Source: Epiperipatus broadwayi
Lineage: Eukaryota > Onychophora > Udeonychophora > Euonychophora > Peripatidae
Direction: 5' to 3'
NCBI GenBank assembly: GCA_028023455.1
Contig: JAQFVV010000030.1
Coordinates: forward strand, 702,501 to 766,500
DNA: 64,000 nucleotides
The position numbers and the translations under genes are program-made. The first letter of the stretch is position 1; the number at the start of each line of letters is the position of its first letter. Below the pieces are notes generated by a model that saw only the letters and a program-made list of their open reading frames with translations, was not told where the DNA came from and did not search any database. Positions 12,122 through 23,339 of this stretch are shown here, one piece after another.

Positions 12122-13507
12122 ATATCATCATCATCATCAATCAATATTAATCCACTGCAGGATAAATATCTCTCCAAGTTCAATCCATCTTCTCTGATCA
12201 TTAGCTTCTCTTCTCAACATCATGCCTGCATACTGTCTTACTTCATCCATCCATCCATCTTACATGTGGTCTCTTTCTGAGTCTTTTACAATCTCTTGGA
12301 ATACAGTTTAAGATTTCAATTGTCCATCTATTATCATCTCTTCTAGCAATATATACATCCCAACTTCACTTCACTCATTTAATTTTTTCAATGAGGTCAA
12401 TAAAATCTGTTTGTTTTATTGCCCATATATTGCATTTTGATCTCTTCTTGTTACTCCCAACATGCATCTCTCAATACTTCTTTGAGTGGCCTGAAATTTC
12501 TGTATTGTTCTTCTATTAAGTATCCAAGTCTCAAATCCATAAGTAAAAACTGGTAAAACACATTTATTAAATACCTTCCATTCAAACACATAGGCATATT
12601 TTTTTAGTATCAAGTTATTTTTTCCAAAAGCACACCAGCAACATTTAATTCTATGATTAATTTTATTCATTATATTTCCATCTGTATTAATAATCTGACC
12701 AAGGTAATTGTAGCTGCTAATTTCTTCTAACTCATCATAATCAATCTTTATTTTCATATTTTGAGAAACTTGATTAAACATTACTTTAGTCTGTTTTAAC
12801 ACTTATCTTTAGTTCTACTTTTTCTACTTTCATTTGATACCTCCTGCAACATTTCCTGCAGCTCTAAAGCATTATTTTCAAAAACAATTACATCACCTGC
12901 AAAATTTAAATGACTTAAATAATCTCCATTTACTTTCATTCCTTTAGCTTCCCATTTTAGTCCACAAAATACTTCTTGCAGCACTGCTATAACACGTTTT
13001 GGAGATGTGGAATTACTATGTCTTATACTCATCTCAATCTTGCCTTTCCTAGTATCATTATGTGATCTGATTGTTGCTGTTGCATTTTTTTAAATATTCT
13101 TTAAAATATGACAATATCCTGGATCTATTCCTTGATGATCCAATACTTAATCACTGAAGAAATGTTTCTAGAATCAAATGTCTTTTCATAATCTACAAAT
13201 CCAAAGAATAATTGCTACTCATATTCATTTTTCCTTTCTATAACTTTTCTCAATACATGGATATGATCTACTGTAATAAAACCACTTTTTAAATCCAGCT
13301 TGTTCTCTTGGTTGGTGGAAATCCAATGTTCTCTGCAGACAAGTTTTAATTATCTTGGTAAAAATTGTATATAAAACTGACAAAAGGCTGATAGGTCTGT
13401 AATTTCTATTATCTTCTTTATCACTTTTTTAAATATAAATATTACTACTGCATTTTTCCAATCATCTGGTACATCTTTATCATTTAGACATTTGGTATAT
13501 AATGATC
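12122..13507 (-). pseudogene. RTE-type LINE, copy B, 5'-truncated, nested in copy A
   Basis: The minus-strand frames at 13507-13350, 13032-12796 and 12802-12416 give, in order: YTKCLNDKDVPDDWKNAVVI (reverse-transcriptase start), EVFCGLKWEAKGMKVNGDYL with FAGDVIVFENN in the position of the catalytic FADD, and YLGQIINTDGNIM with VLPVFTYGFETWILNRR. These match copy C closely. The 3' end lies at about 12122-12200: ERYLSCSGLILIDDDDD followed by a GAT-rich tail, as in copy C. The endonuclease half is missing, so the insertion is 5'-truncated, as is common for LINE retrotransposition. The middle Asp of FADD has become Gly, and frames are broken, so it is inactive. Probable target duplications are about 12112-12121 and 13501-13510, similar but not identical. 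Confidence 0.85.
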
Positions 13508-15136
13508 TAAAGTGTATAATTGTGAACAACCAAATAAATCTTTTAAATGTGAATAAAAATATCATGAGTGTAAAACAACATCTTGGTATTTGTAGAAACC
13601 TGTTTAAATAATAAGAAAAAAATGAAACTATTACTAAAATAAAAAAGTTACATCTTGAGATGTGTATATTTTTTTATCAAGAATTATTTAGCAATCAAAA
13701 ACAAATCAAATTATCTCCTAAAATGCTGAAGTGATACATGCATTAAGATCATGAAAAAGGAAAAGCTTTAGTCAATGACTAGAAAAATTTTGATGATATC
13801 ATATACCAAAAGTTTAGTGATAAAAATATATCAGTTGATTGGAAGAATGCAGTACTAGTATTCATATTTAAAAAAGGTAATAAAGAATATATTAGAAGTT
13901 ACAGACCTATTAATCTTTTGTCACTTTATACAAAATTTTTACCAAGATAATTACAACTTATCTATTGTGAACTTTGGATTTTAAGCAACCAAAAGACCCA
14001 AGCTGGTTTTAAAAGTGGTTTTTGTATAATGGATTATATCTAAACATTGGGAGATTTTATAGAAACATCCAGTGAATATATATTGCCACTATGCTTTGGA
14101 TTTGTAGATTCTGAAAAAGTATTTGATTTTACAAGTACTCAGTAATTAAAGCAATTGAATAATAAGGTATAAAGTGGGGGTATTGTTTTATTCTGAAGAA
14201 TAATTATAAAAATGCAATATCAGCAGTTATATTACCTAATGATACTATCAATTTTAACATTAAGAAGAGTGTATGACAGGGTGACTCCATGTGTCCAATA
14301 TTTGTTACAGCAGGTTTTCAAGAAGTAGTTTGTGGATGAAAATGAGAAGTTAAAGGAATAAAAGTAAGTGGAGATCTTAATCATATAGATTTTTCAGATG
14401 CTTTGTTTTTGAAAGTAATGCATTAGAGCTTCAAGAAATATTGCAAGAGATACCACATGAATGTATGAAAGTAGGATTAAAGGTAAATGATTAAAATATG
14501 AAAGTAATGTTCAAGGGATTTTTTCAAAATTAGAAAATAAAGATTGATAAGGATGATATAGAACAATATAACATTACAAATATCTTAGTTACATGATTAG
14601 TACATGAAAAGACATAATGGATAAAATTAATACACAAAATTAAAATTAGTTGGAGTGATTTTGGTAGAAATAACTTACTATTAAAGGGAACTATGTCTAT
14701 GTGTGCGAAAAGGAAGTTTTTAATAAATGTGTTACCAGTACTTGTGGATTTGAGAATTGGACACTTAATAAAGGAGTAATTCTGAGTCTTCAGACTATTC
14801 AATGAAATTTGGTGAGATGTATATTAGGAGTAGCAAGAAGAGTTTCAAAATGAAATGCATGGGTAAGAGAATGAACAATTATTATTGATATCATTGAAAA
14901 AATTAAAATATAGAAGTCAACATAGGTTAGACATACTATTAGAAAACATAGAAGAATAGTTACACTATAAATTGAATTCCAAGAGATTGTAGGAGACCTA
15001 GAAAAAAGTACATGTTTTGGATAGATGAAATAAGGAAGTGTGCTGAGGATTGTGGAAAAGAGAGGTTGGGGATTAGAGAAGATGGAGACCATCATCCTGA
15101 AGTGGATTGATAATGATTGAAAATGATGATGATTGA
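13508..15136 (+). pseudogene. RTE-type LINE, copy A, 3' part (reverse transcriptase and tail)
   Basis: This continues copy A after the nested insertion. The junction sequence AGTGTATAATTGTGAACAAC matches copy C at about 19014 (AAGTATAATTGTGACCTACC). Reverse-transcriptase pieces follow: KKGNKEYIRSYRPINLL near 13870-13920, TQAGFKSGFCIMDYI near 14000, then the catalytic-region remnant and EVEGIKVSGD at about 14340-14380. The 3' end, around 15080-15136, has the same CATCCTG-AGTGG ending and GATGATGATTGA tail as the other copies. Stops and indels throughout make it inactive. Confidence 0.8.
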
Positions 15137-15139
15137 GGT

Positions 15140-17595
15140 GAAATAATTACATTTTATAATTACATTCTATGAGGCAATGGTTTATCTGTATAAGATACTT
15201 TGAGTATAGAATCAATAAATGAGAATTATCTAAATGTGGACAATAAATGATTTAATATTTATTGGAATTTAAAAACATAAATAAACTGGATACCTACACC
15301 ACTTAGATAGGATGATAATTTAAGACACTGTCTTTTTTATAATACTTTACTACAGACTAAAAATATGAAATAGGAAAAGGATTGTATAAAATTTTATAAT
15401 GGGCATAAGATATAAGAATTTGTAACAATTAACCTGATTGAAAAGGAAGGCTATTGAATTCAAATAGAGATATGACATTAAGAGGGAGGTAATTGTTTTT
15501 CCTATACCATTTTTTAGTTTTTCTTGTGTTTTTAATTTCGTATGTTTAAAGGACTAGAAATGAAAACCTAGGAATGTGAAATGTTTGCATTGAAAAAATT
15601 GAGTAAGATATTGAGATCTATGTGTAAATATCATGCCAATATCTTATTGATATTGAGCTTAAGTTTATATCTGTATATTATTCTAAGACCTTTAATCATA
15701 TTGTCATTTGTTTCTGTATTCTGTGGCTAAAAATAAAGTTATATGAATAAATAAATATACAATTATATTATCTACATATGCTATACACAGCACTCTCATA
15801 CTTGTGTTGAGTATATATATTCCGGAGATTTTTTCAATTTTTCTAAAAAAGAGGTTTATATAAATCATTAACAATTATTCACTGCATATCATTTATTGAT
15901 GCAATGGTTGATGAAGAATTAATGTTGAAGATGTTTTTTCCATGATGATTTAGGAGATTGGGGAGAAGGTAAAGCAATGATCATAGTATTTCTGTATTTA
16001 AGAGCCTTTGCATATGACTATGTAATATTACAGCATGAAAAGCTGCCTATATTTTTATAGCAATTGGAGTATAGTTTTTTGAACTGTACAATAAAAAATC
16101 AGGTCATCTGGTAGATGATCATTTCATGACAAATTGCATTGGTAAAAGAATGTGATAGTAAGTAAGCTTCAAGTTTGTCCATCAATACTGATTCAAGCAA
16201 TTTCATTCCCAAGGTACCCATAAATATAAAATGTAGGTTGTTTATGGGAGATGTTGCCATGCCAATGGAATTGGGCATAGCTCTTGAGTATTATATTATT
16301 GTTTGGACAAATATTTGTCTATATAAGATAGAAATTAACTCAGTGAAATAGTAACTATCTAGATCAACTCTGTAAATTAACAACTTTTAACAAAACTTTA
16401 TACATTTACTTTAAGAAGTCACTTGACTTATTTTAAATATAAAAACTATATAATTTGTATTATAATTGTAAATAATCAAATATCTTTATTGCTTAAAAAT
16501 ACACAAATCCAATAGAAAAAATATAGAGTTAGGTAAAATCATAAAACATTAACTCCCATTTCTTCCACTTCAACACTGCTCTAAACTATGAATAGATTTT
16601 CTTATTATTATACATTTGAAACTTAAATTTTACTATCAATCATTTATTTCTGTTATATATCATGTCTCTGGCTCTAAAAATAATTACCAATTTTTTTCTA
16701 CATCACTTAGCTGAAAATGCAGTTAATCACTAGTACAATTATGCATCATAGACGTTTTTCTTGTAATGACGACAGCTATTATAAAAATAGATATATCTGT
16801 GTTATACCTTTCTGAGTGTATTATTTGAAAATAATGACCATCATTTTAAAATAACCTTGGAGATGATATCTAATGATATAAGTTTTATTAGAGCTAGATT
16901 CGCTAATAATTTAAACTCCAACTTTTACTTTCATTATAATTCAAGATATTAAGAAAATCATTTTAAAATACACTTTGAAGTTGGCATCTAATGAAATTAG
17001 TTCTAATGTGACTAGAACTCGCTAATACAAAAGTTAGTAAAACTAAATACAATCTAAAATCAAACTTTAATTTCAATATAATTAAATCTTTCAAAAAGCT
17101 AAGTGTATCTACAGTTTTCAAACAATTGAAGTTATTATATAAATAAGTCTATTAAATAAATCTTTTGACATTGATAATAACAAATCACTTAATCATTTGA
17201 TTTGCTTATGACGAAACAAGAACAATAGTCTAGTCTAATGCTATTTATATTAAACTCCGGTAGTCAGTATTTAATAGATCATACTGTATTTAAATTCCCA
17301 TTCTCAGATCTGTCAGGGTTTTTTTTTATTTTTTTATTAGGTAACTAAAGGTGGTTAGTAAATGTATAATTGCATCATGACTAGTTTTAAATCATGCACT
17401 GCACCAATAAAGTCAAAAACCAAAAAAATAAGTTTTTCAACAGATGACAATTAAATCGAGTTTTCCTTTTTTATCTATCGATATAAATTCATACTCTTTT
17501 TCTTAACAACTCATTATAGTATTTCTTAACAATGTAGATAAATAATGGCTGCAGAAAAAAGTTTGATATTAACTGAAAGGAGACCCTTTGATTCC
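15140..17595. other. AT-rich spacer
   Basis: Apart from a pair of diverged direct repeats at 16.84-17.09 kb I recognise nothing. A stretch ending in AATAAAGTTATATGAATAAA near 15731-15753 looks like the 3' end of some retroposon, but I cannot assign it. Confidence 0.4.
16839..17090. repeat. Two diverged tandem units of about 120-130 bp
   Basis: Unit 1 (16839-16952) and unit 2 (16957-17090) share TCATTTTAAAATA, then ATCTAATGA, then a TTAGTTCTAATG / TAAGTTTTATTA block, then CTCGCTAATA / TTCGCTAATA, then a TTTCATTATAATT / TTTCAATATAATT end. Both keep the same order, so this is an old tandem duplication. Confidence 0.65.
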
Positions 17596-17928
17596 TCTTG
17601 GAGTCCTTAAAGAAACCCAGCAGGGCAAATTCTTAATGTCCACTCCATACTTTCTTGACGTTGCAGCTGTTATTAATATGTGATTAATCATATAGTATAC
17701 AAACATGGAAAAACTGCTCACCAACACGCATTAGCCAACATGATAAATTTATTGGTTTTTTACCTCCGAGTTTAAAAATATTTTTTCCAATATATACAAT
17801 CATAATAGACAAAAATAAATCATGGCCCTTCTTTCCAGGAGGCTGTAAAGTCACCAATTAAGACAGCGGTTGGTGGCCAAAGATTTAAGGGTGCTAAGAA
17901 TCTCCTGAATGCAGACTCAGGCTGCGAG

Positions 17929-18807
17929 TTGATGATGATTTTTTATTTAGGTACTTACAACTGCAGATCACTTTCAAGTAAAGGAAAATTGCAAGAGTTA
18001 GAAAAAGAATTGTCTTATATTAAATGGGACATTATTGGACTTTGTGAAGTTAGAAGAAAAGGTGAAGAAACAATTGATTTAAAAAGTGGACATATACTCT
18101 ACTATAAAGGCACAATATTGAAAATACAAGTGGAGTAGGATTCATTATAAATAAAAAATGAAATAATAACATTGTGGAGATTGATGGTGTATTAGACAGA
18201 GTGGCAAGATTAGTTTTACAACTTAATAGCAGATACCAAGTGCAGATAATTGAGGTTTATGCCCCAACAAGTTCTCATAGTGATGAAGTTATAAAAGATT
18301 TTTATATGGATGTATAAAAGGTTTTTGATCAGAGTAAACAACATTTTAAAATTGTTATGGGATACTTTAATGCTAGAATTGGCAAACAAATGAAAGATGA
18401 AAATGCTGTAGGTAATTTTGTTAATAGAAATGAGAGAGGACATAGACTTGTGGAGTTTGCAGAAAAAGAAAAACTATATTATGATTTTTTTTTTCAGAAA
18501 AAATGTTAAAAGGAAATGGACATGGAAGCATCCAAATGAAGGTACAGCAGAATTGGATTATATTTTGACTAACAGAAAATACATATTTCAAGATTGTAAT
18601 GTTCTTAATAAATTTAACACAGGAAGTGATCATCAATTAGTAAGATGTAAGATACATGTTAATGCAAAACTAGAGAGACAAAAATTATTAAGAAAAACAA
18701 TATTTACAGTGGATATTCCTAATCTTCAGAAATATTCTAATGAATTTAAATTAGAACTTACAAATAGGTTTCAAGTCTTAGTAGACTTTGAACATGATTC
18801 ACATTAA
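17929..18807 (+). pseudogene. RTE endonuclease domain (broken)
   Basis: The first frame (17929-18138, 69 aa) holds GTYNCRSLSS with the catalytic-site Asn, then IIGLCEVRRKGEE with the metal-binding Glu. After a frame change, about 18235-18420 reads QIIEVYAPTSS and MGYFNARIG. The canonical motif there is GDFNA, so the catalytic Asp is Tyr in this copy. The third frame (to 18807) has AELDYILTNRKY and SDHQLVRCKI, the final SDH motif. All parts of an exonuclease/endonuclease/phosphatase fold are present in order, but the frame is broken at least twice and one catalytic residue is lost. The 129-aa frame starting at 18418 opens in a different reading frame from its true part. Only the portion after about 18510 is endonuclease. 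Confidence 0.8.
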
Positions 18808-19159
18808 TAGGAAAATAACTGATCCACTTTTAAAAACTGCAACAAAGATAGCTGGTAGAAAATAGTAGTGATTGACCAATAAATTTTTTTACTGAGACTA
18901 GGGAATTTATGAAGAAAAGAAGGAATATGAGGATATACAAAAACGATGCATTAAAAAGATTGAACATCTCTAATTTTGTAAAATGGGACAGAAAAGAGTA
19001 GAAAATGATATAAGAAAGTATAATTGTGACCTACCAAGGAAAGCTTTAGAAGAGAATAAAAGTTTAAAAAGTGTAAAACAACATTTTGGTATTGATAGAA
19101 AATTTATGTCTGCAATAAGAAAAAAAATATGGCATTATTACTAAAAGTGAGATGACATC

Positions 19160-20293
19160 ATGAAATCTGTAGAAGACTTATATCAAGATTTATATAGTAA
19201 TAAAGAACAACTTTCTCCTACATCTATTATATCTTCTGAATTGCCCAAAATTTTGAATGATGAAGTGAGACACATGATTAAATTTATGAAGAAAGGAAAG
19301 GCTCCAGATAATGATGGAATTATAATTGATATATTAAAAGAAGCAGGTGAAGAAATTGAAATTTTTTTAGCAAAGTTATATACCAAATATCTAAATGATA
19401 AAGATGTACTAGATGATTGGAAAAAATGCAGTATTAATATTAATATTTAAAAAAGGTGATAAAGAAGATATTAGAAATTATAGATCTATCAGCCTTTTAT
19501 CAGTTTTATACAAAATTTTTACTAAGATAATTACAACTCGTCTACAGAAAACACTGGATTTCCACCAACCAAGAGAACAAGCATGATTTAAAAGTGGGTT
19601 TAGTACAATAGATCATATCCAGCTATTCAGAAAAGTTATAAAAAGGACACATAAATATGAGTTGCCATTATGCTTTAGAATTTGTAGATTATGAAAAGGC
19701 ATTTGATTCTAAAAACATTTCATCAGTGATTAAAGCACTGGATCATCGAGGGATCCAGGATATTGTCATACTTTAAAGAATATTTATAAAAATGCAAAAG
19801 CAACAATTAGATTACGTAATGATAGTAGGAAAATCAACATTGAAAAGGGTGTAAGACAGGGTGATTCCATATCTCCAAACTTTTTACAGCAGTGCTGCAA
19901 AAAGTATTTTGTGGATTAAAATGGGAAGCTAAAGGAGTGAAAGTAAATGAAGAATATTTAAGTCATTTAGATTTTACAGATGATATAGTTGTTTTTGCAA
20001 ATAATGATTTAGAGCTACAGGAAATGTTGCAGGAGTTATCAGATGAAAGTAGGAAAGTAGGACTAAAGATAAATGTTAAAAATACTAAAGTAATGTTTAA
20101 TAGATTTTCTCAAAATATGAAAATAAAGATTGATTATGATGAGTTAGAGGAACTTAACAGTTACAAATACCTTGGTCAGATTATTAATACGGATGGAAAC
20201 ATAATGGATGAAATTAATCATAGAATTAAACTTGGTTGGAGTGCTTTTGGTAGAAATAACTTGATACTAATAGAAAATATGCCTATGTGTTAG
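19160..20293 (+). pseudogene. RTE reverse transcriptase domain (broken)
   Basis: The 96-aa frame at 19160-19450 starts the domain: MKSVEDLYQDLYSNKEQL, then GKAPDNDGIIIDILKEAGEE. A frameshift follows. The next segment, 19440-19600, reads [31 protein letters not shown] and FKSGFSTIDHIQ, the classic RT block with a stop inside what should be EQAGF. The last frame (19892-20293, 133 aa) has VFCGLKWEAKGVKVNEEYL, then FTDDIVVFANN where FADD is expected (both Asp kept), and YLGQIINTDGNIMDEINHR. The catalytic aspartates survive, but the polypeptide cannot be made whole. I chose frame limits by homology with the other copies rather than by start codons. Confidence 0.85.
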
Positions 20294-20710
20294 AAAAGGA
20301 AGGTTTTTAATAAATGTGTTTTGTCAGTTCTTACTTATGGATTTGAGACTTGGACACTTAATAAAAGAGCAATACAGAGACTTCAGACCACTCAAAGAAG
20401 TATGGAGTGATGCATGTTGGAAGTAACAAGAAAAGATTGAAAATGCAATGTATGGGTAAGATAACAAACAGGTGTTACTGACCTCATTGAAAAAATTAAA
20501 AGACTGAAGTGGAGTTGGGCTGGAAATTTTGCTAGAAGAGATGATAATTGATGGACAATTGATATCTTAAACTTGATTCCAAGAGATTGCAAAAGACTCA
20601 GAAAAAGACCACATGTGAGATGGATGGATGTAATAAGAAAGTGTGCAGGGGTGATGTGGAGAAGAGAAGCTGAAGATAAAAAAGATGGATTGAACTAGGA
20701 GAAACCTTCA
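20294..20710 (+). pseudogene. RTE C-terminal region and 3' end
   Basis: After a stop at 20291 the reading continues as KVFNKCVLSVLTYGFETWTL, NKRAIQRLQTTQRS and IKRLKWSWAGNFARR. This ends in RDCKRLRKRPHVRWMDVI, the conserved C-terminus of RTE proteins. Short frames are separated by frameshifts. The minus frames reported over the same bases are shadows. Confidence 0.75.
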
Positions 20711-20924
20711 TCCTGCAGTGGTTTAATAATGGTTGATGATGATGATGTTGAGATAAATAATAGATGGTTATAACCATAATAAGATTATCTTTATATTTTG
20801 ACATTAATGTAATTTTTGTCACTATTTAATACATCTTCTATGGAATACATTAAAATTACAATATACTTGATATTAATGACAATAATAATATTTAAAAATT
20901 AGACACATTGAAAAACAACCATAA

Positions 20925-21590
20925 GAAAGAGCTATATTTCAAAGTGATTTTAGAAAAATAGATCATATCCTAGAATTGAGAGAAATTATAAAAAGAAATG
21001 ATGAAACAAATTGTCATTGTAGTTTGAGTTTGTAGATTATGAAAGGTATTTGATTCTGTAAATATTTTCATAGTAATTTGTATCGTTAATATATACATAA
21101 AAATATTGTTACAATTGAAACTTTTTCATTAAAATGTAACAGCAGTGATTTGATAGCATTGATGATATGAAGGATGTTAATAATAAGTTAGTACAACAAT
21201 TTCCCAAAAATATTTTACTGTTTAAAATGGAATGCTAAAAGAGTAAAAGCACAGGAAAATTATTTAACTCATATAAATTTTACTGATGATGACCCTGCAT
21301 TTGACAATAATGTTTCAGAATTTAAAAAAAAAATGTTACAAAAATTTGATAAAAATACAAAGATAAAAGTTACCAATGATCAATGTTTTTTTTTTTTTCA
21401 TAAAAAATGATTTTTATAATATAGAACATTTAGCAACCACATGCTTATACTTTCATCAGATTATTAATAAATAATGAAACACAATAGATGAAATTAATTA
21501 TTGAATTATATTTGGTTAGAATGATTTTTATAGAAATAACTTGGTATTAAAAGAATTATATATTTATGTGATAATATGTTGATAATAAAA
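20925..21590 (+). pseudogene. RTE-type LINE, copy D, older internal fragment
   Basis: This matches the reverse-transcriptase half of copy C with heavy decay: GATCATATCCTAGAATTGAG versus GATCATATCCAGCTATTCAG, then TTTGTAGATTATGAAAGGTA. Farther on are FTDDDPAFDNN-like coding and GATGAAATTAATTATTGAAT. It begins inside the RT domain and ends before the C-terminal part. It is more decayed than copy C. Confidence 0.75.
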
Positions 21591-21703
21591 TGCAAGAACC
21601 TCTCACAATAGGCCAATACAAAAAAGTGGCAAAAATCCAATCTCAAGTACAGAGATAAAGTTACAAGCAATAATATGAAAACATTGCAGATATTTCACTG
21701 ATT

Positions 21704-21808
<105 letters not shown>

Positions 21809-21929
21809 CAACCTAATATCCATAAAGACAACATTTCATTAAAACCTATTATTTGTTCTAACAATTTAATATATTTGATCATGTCAAAACATATTTATAT
21901 TTCCTCTTAAAATTCATTTTAGGCAGGAT

Positions 21930-23110
21930 ACAATCCTTCATCAAGGATTTAAACCTCTTTATAGAAATGATCAGAGACATGAAAATGAAAAGAACTGACA
22001 TATTAATAATATTTGTTGTGGAAAATTTATTTACAAATGTACCATATGATGAAGTATTGTCTACTGAAAAAAAAAAAAGGTTACATGATGGTAATAATCT
22101 ACAAACCAGAACAAGTCTATCTGTTGATAGAATAATCGAATTATTAATATTCTACATAACAATGGATAGTGTACTCTTCTAGCAAAATCAGGGATAACCA
22201 TGGCTCATCACTGTCACCATTGCAATGAAATGTTTACATAAAATAATTTGAAACTACAGTCATAAATACTAATCCATTTCCTCCTAAAGTGAGACTTTGC
22301 TATTTTAATAATCCATTTGTCATATAGCCACAAGTTAAAACATGATTGCAATAATCATGGAAGCAAATCAATAAAATATCTCCTTTAATGAAATTCACAA
22401 TGGAATCACAACAAGAACAAAAATTGGCATTATTTGATGTTCTGGAGAAAGACTCCTTCAGGAAAATGTAAAAAAATAATAGTTTACTGGAAAACAACAC
22501 ACAGTGGCAAGTACTTGGCTTATGTATCCAATCATACCAGAAGTACACAACATAAAATTATACTATTACCATGTATCAAAGCAAAGAATGTTTGTTTAGA
22601 CATTCGGAGATTAAGAAGTTTTCACAGAAGAAAAAACTCATAAAGAATGGTAATCGATCCATTGTCATCAAGATAATTATAATAGTCACCAGTGTATTAC
22701 ATGTACTAGGAAGCACTGACAAATTTAAAAAAATCTGTAGTCATTGTAATATTAGAATAGCTTTCCAAAGCCATACAACACTTTGAGGCATTCTATTTTC
22801 TACAAAGTCTAAACTGGAAATCCTGAAAAACAAAAACCACACCTAAGAAATAAATGCATAAAAACCTTGTTAAACAGTGATTAAAAGATCAATCTAATGA
22901 TTAAAAGACAAAAATCAAATGTGTCTATAACAGCAAACCATGTGTGTAGTGATAAACATATGTTTAATTGGGAAAATACAAATATAGTGAATAGGGAAGA
23001 AAAAAGTGAAAAGAAGACAATTTAAAGAAACTTCTCATATGACAATGGCAAATAATCATAAAAGTCAACCTAGTGTGACAATACTCTGATTAATTTCATT
23101 CTTAAAAAAA
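21930..23110 (+). pseudogene. Decayed Penelope-like element (RT plus remnant of GIY-YIG tail)
   Basis: The frame at 21967-22182 contains FVVENLFTNVPYDEVLS, matching the D-x-x-SLFTNVP motif of Penelope-like reverse transcriptases with Asp changed to Glu. A second frame (22434-22643) reads IVYWKTTHSGKYLAYVSNH, the conserved VYRKPTHTxxYL block. The next (22571-22786) ends LGSTDKFKKICSHCNIRIAF, the region joining RT to the endonuclease. At about 22900-23090 the phrases MFNWENTNIVN and SQPSVTI resemble the C-terminal end of the GIY-YIG part (NHxxxWENxKIV). The GIY-YIG core itself is not visible. Frameshifts separate all blocks. This family copies itself with a telomerase-related RT. The copy is inactive and differs in detail from the element at 55-57 kb. 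Confidence 0.75.
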
Positions 23111-23204
23111 ATTATCAAAAAAAAATAATGGAATCAGGAGGAATTGAGTCACCTTTCATAGATAAGTTTATAAACTTTCTATTGACAGTTATCTTTAACA
23201 GAAA

Positions 23205-23330
23205 AGCACAGTAGATTAGAGCATTGCCTTAAAATTCACTATTTAAAAATGTAAAGATATAAGGTTGACTTCTATGCCAATATTATCACTGTCTAGGCCA
23301 GCAACACTTGAGGAAAAGTGAATATTAATA
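23205..23330 (+). other. Possible tRNA-derived SINE head
   Basis: GTAGATTAGAGCATTGCCTT resembles an RNA polymerase III A box region. AAGGTTGACTTCTATGCC, about 40 bp downstream, resembles a B box (GGTTCGAnTCC) with substitutions. Spacing is about right for a tRNA-derived SINE, but no target duplication or tail was found. A weak call. Confidence 0.3.
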
Positions 23331-23339
23331 CTACAAGTT

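Larger units (their letters stand above)
17600..20755 (+). mobile_element. RTE-type LINE, copy C (near full length, inactive)
   Basis: The order is a 5' untranslated stretch (from about 17600), an endonuclease, a reverse transcriptase, a C-terminal RTE region and a short repetitive 3' tail (GATGATGATGTTGA at about 20736-20752). One protein would normally carry both enzymes. Here it is broken into at least four frames by stops and indels. Endonuclease motifs and the layout YNCRSL...IKWDIIGLCEVRRKGEE are typical of RTE elements. The absence of poly(A) and the presence of a GAT-type tail also fit RTE. The element copies itself by nicking target DNA and reverse transcribing its RNA at the nick. 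At least four other copies of the same family lie in this window (10.7-15.1 kb on both strands, 20.9 kb, 28.0 kb). Confidence 0.85.
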
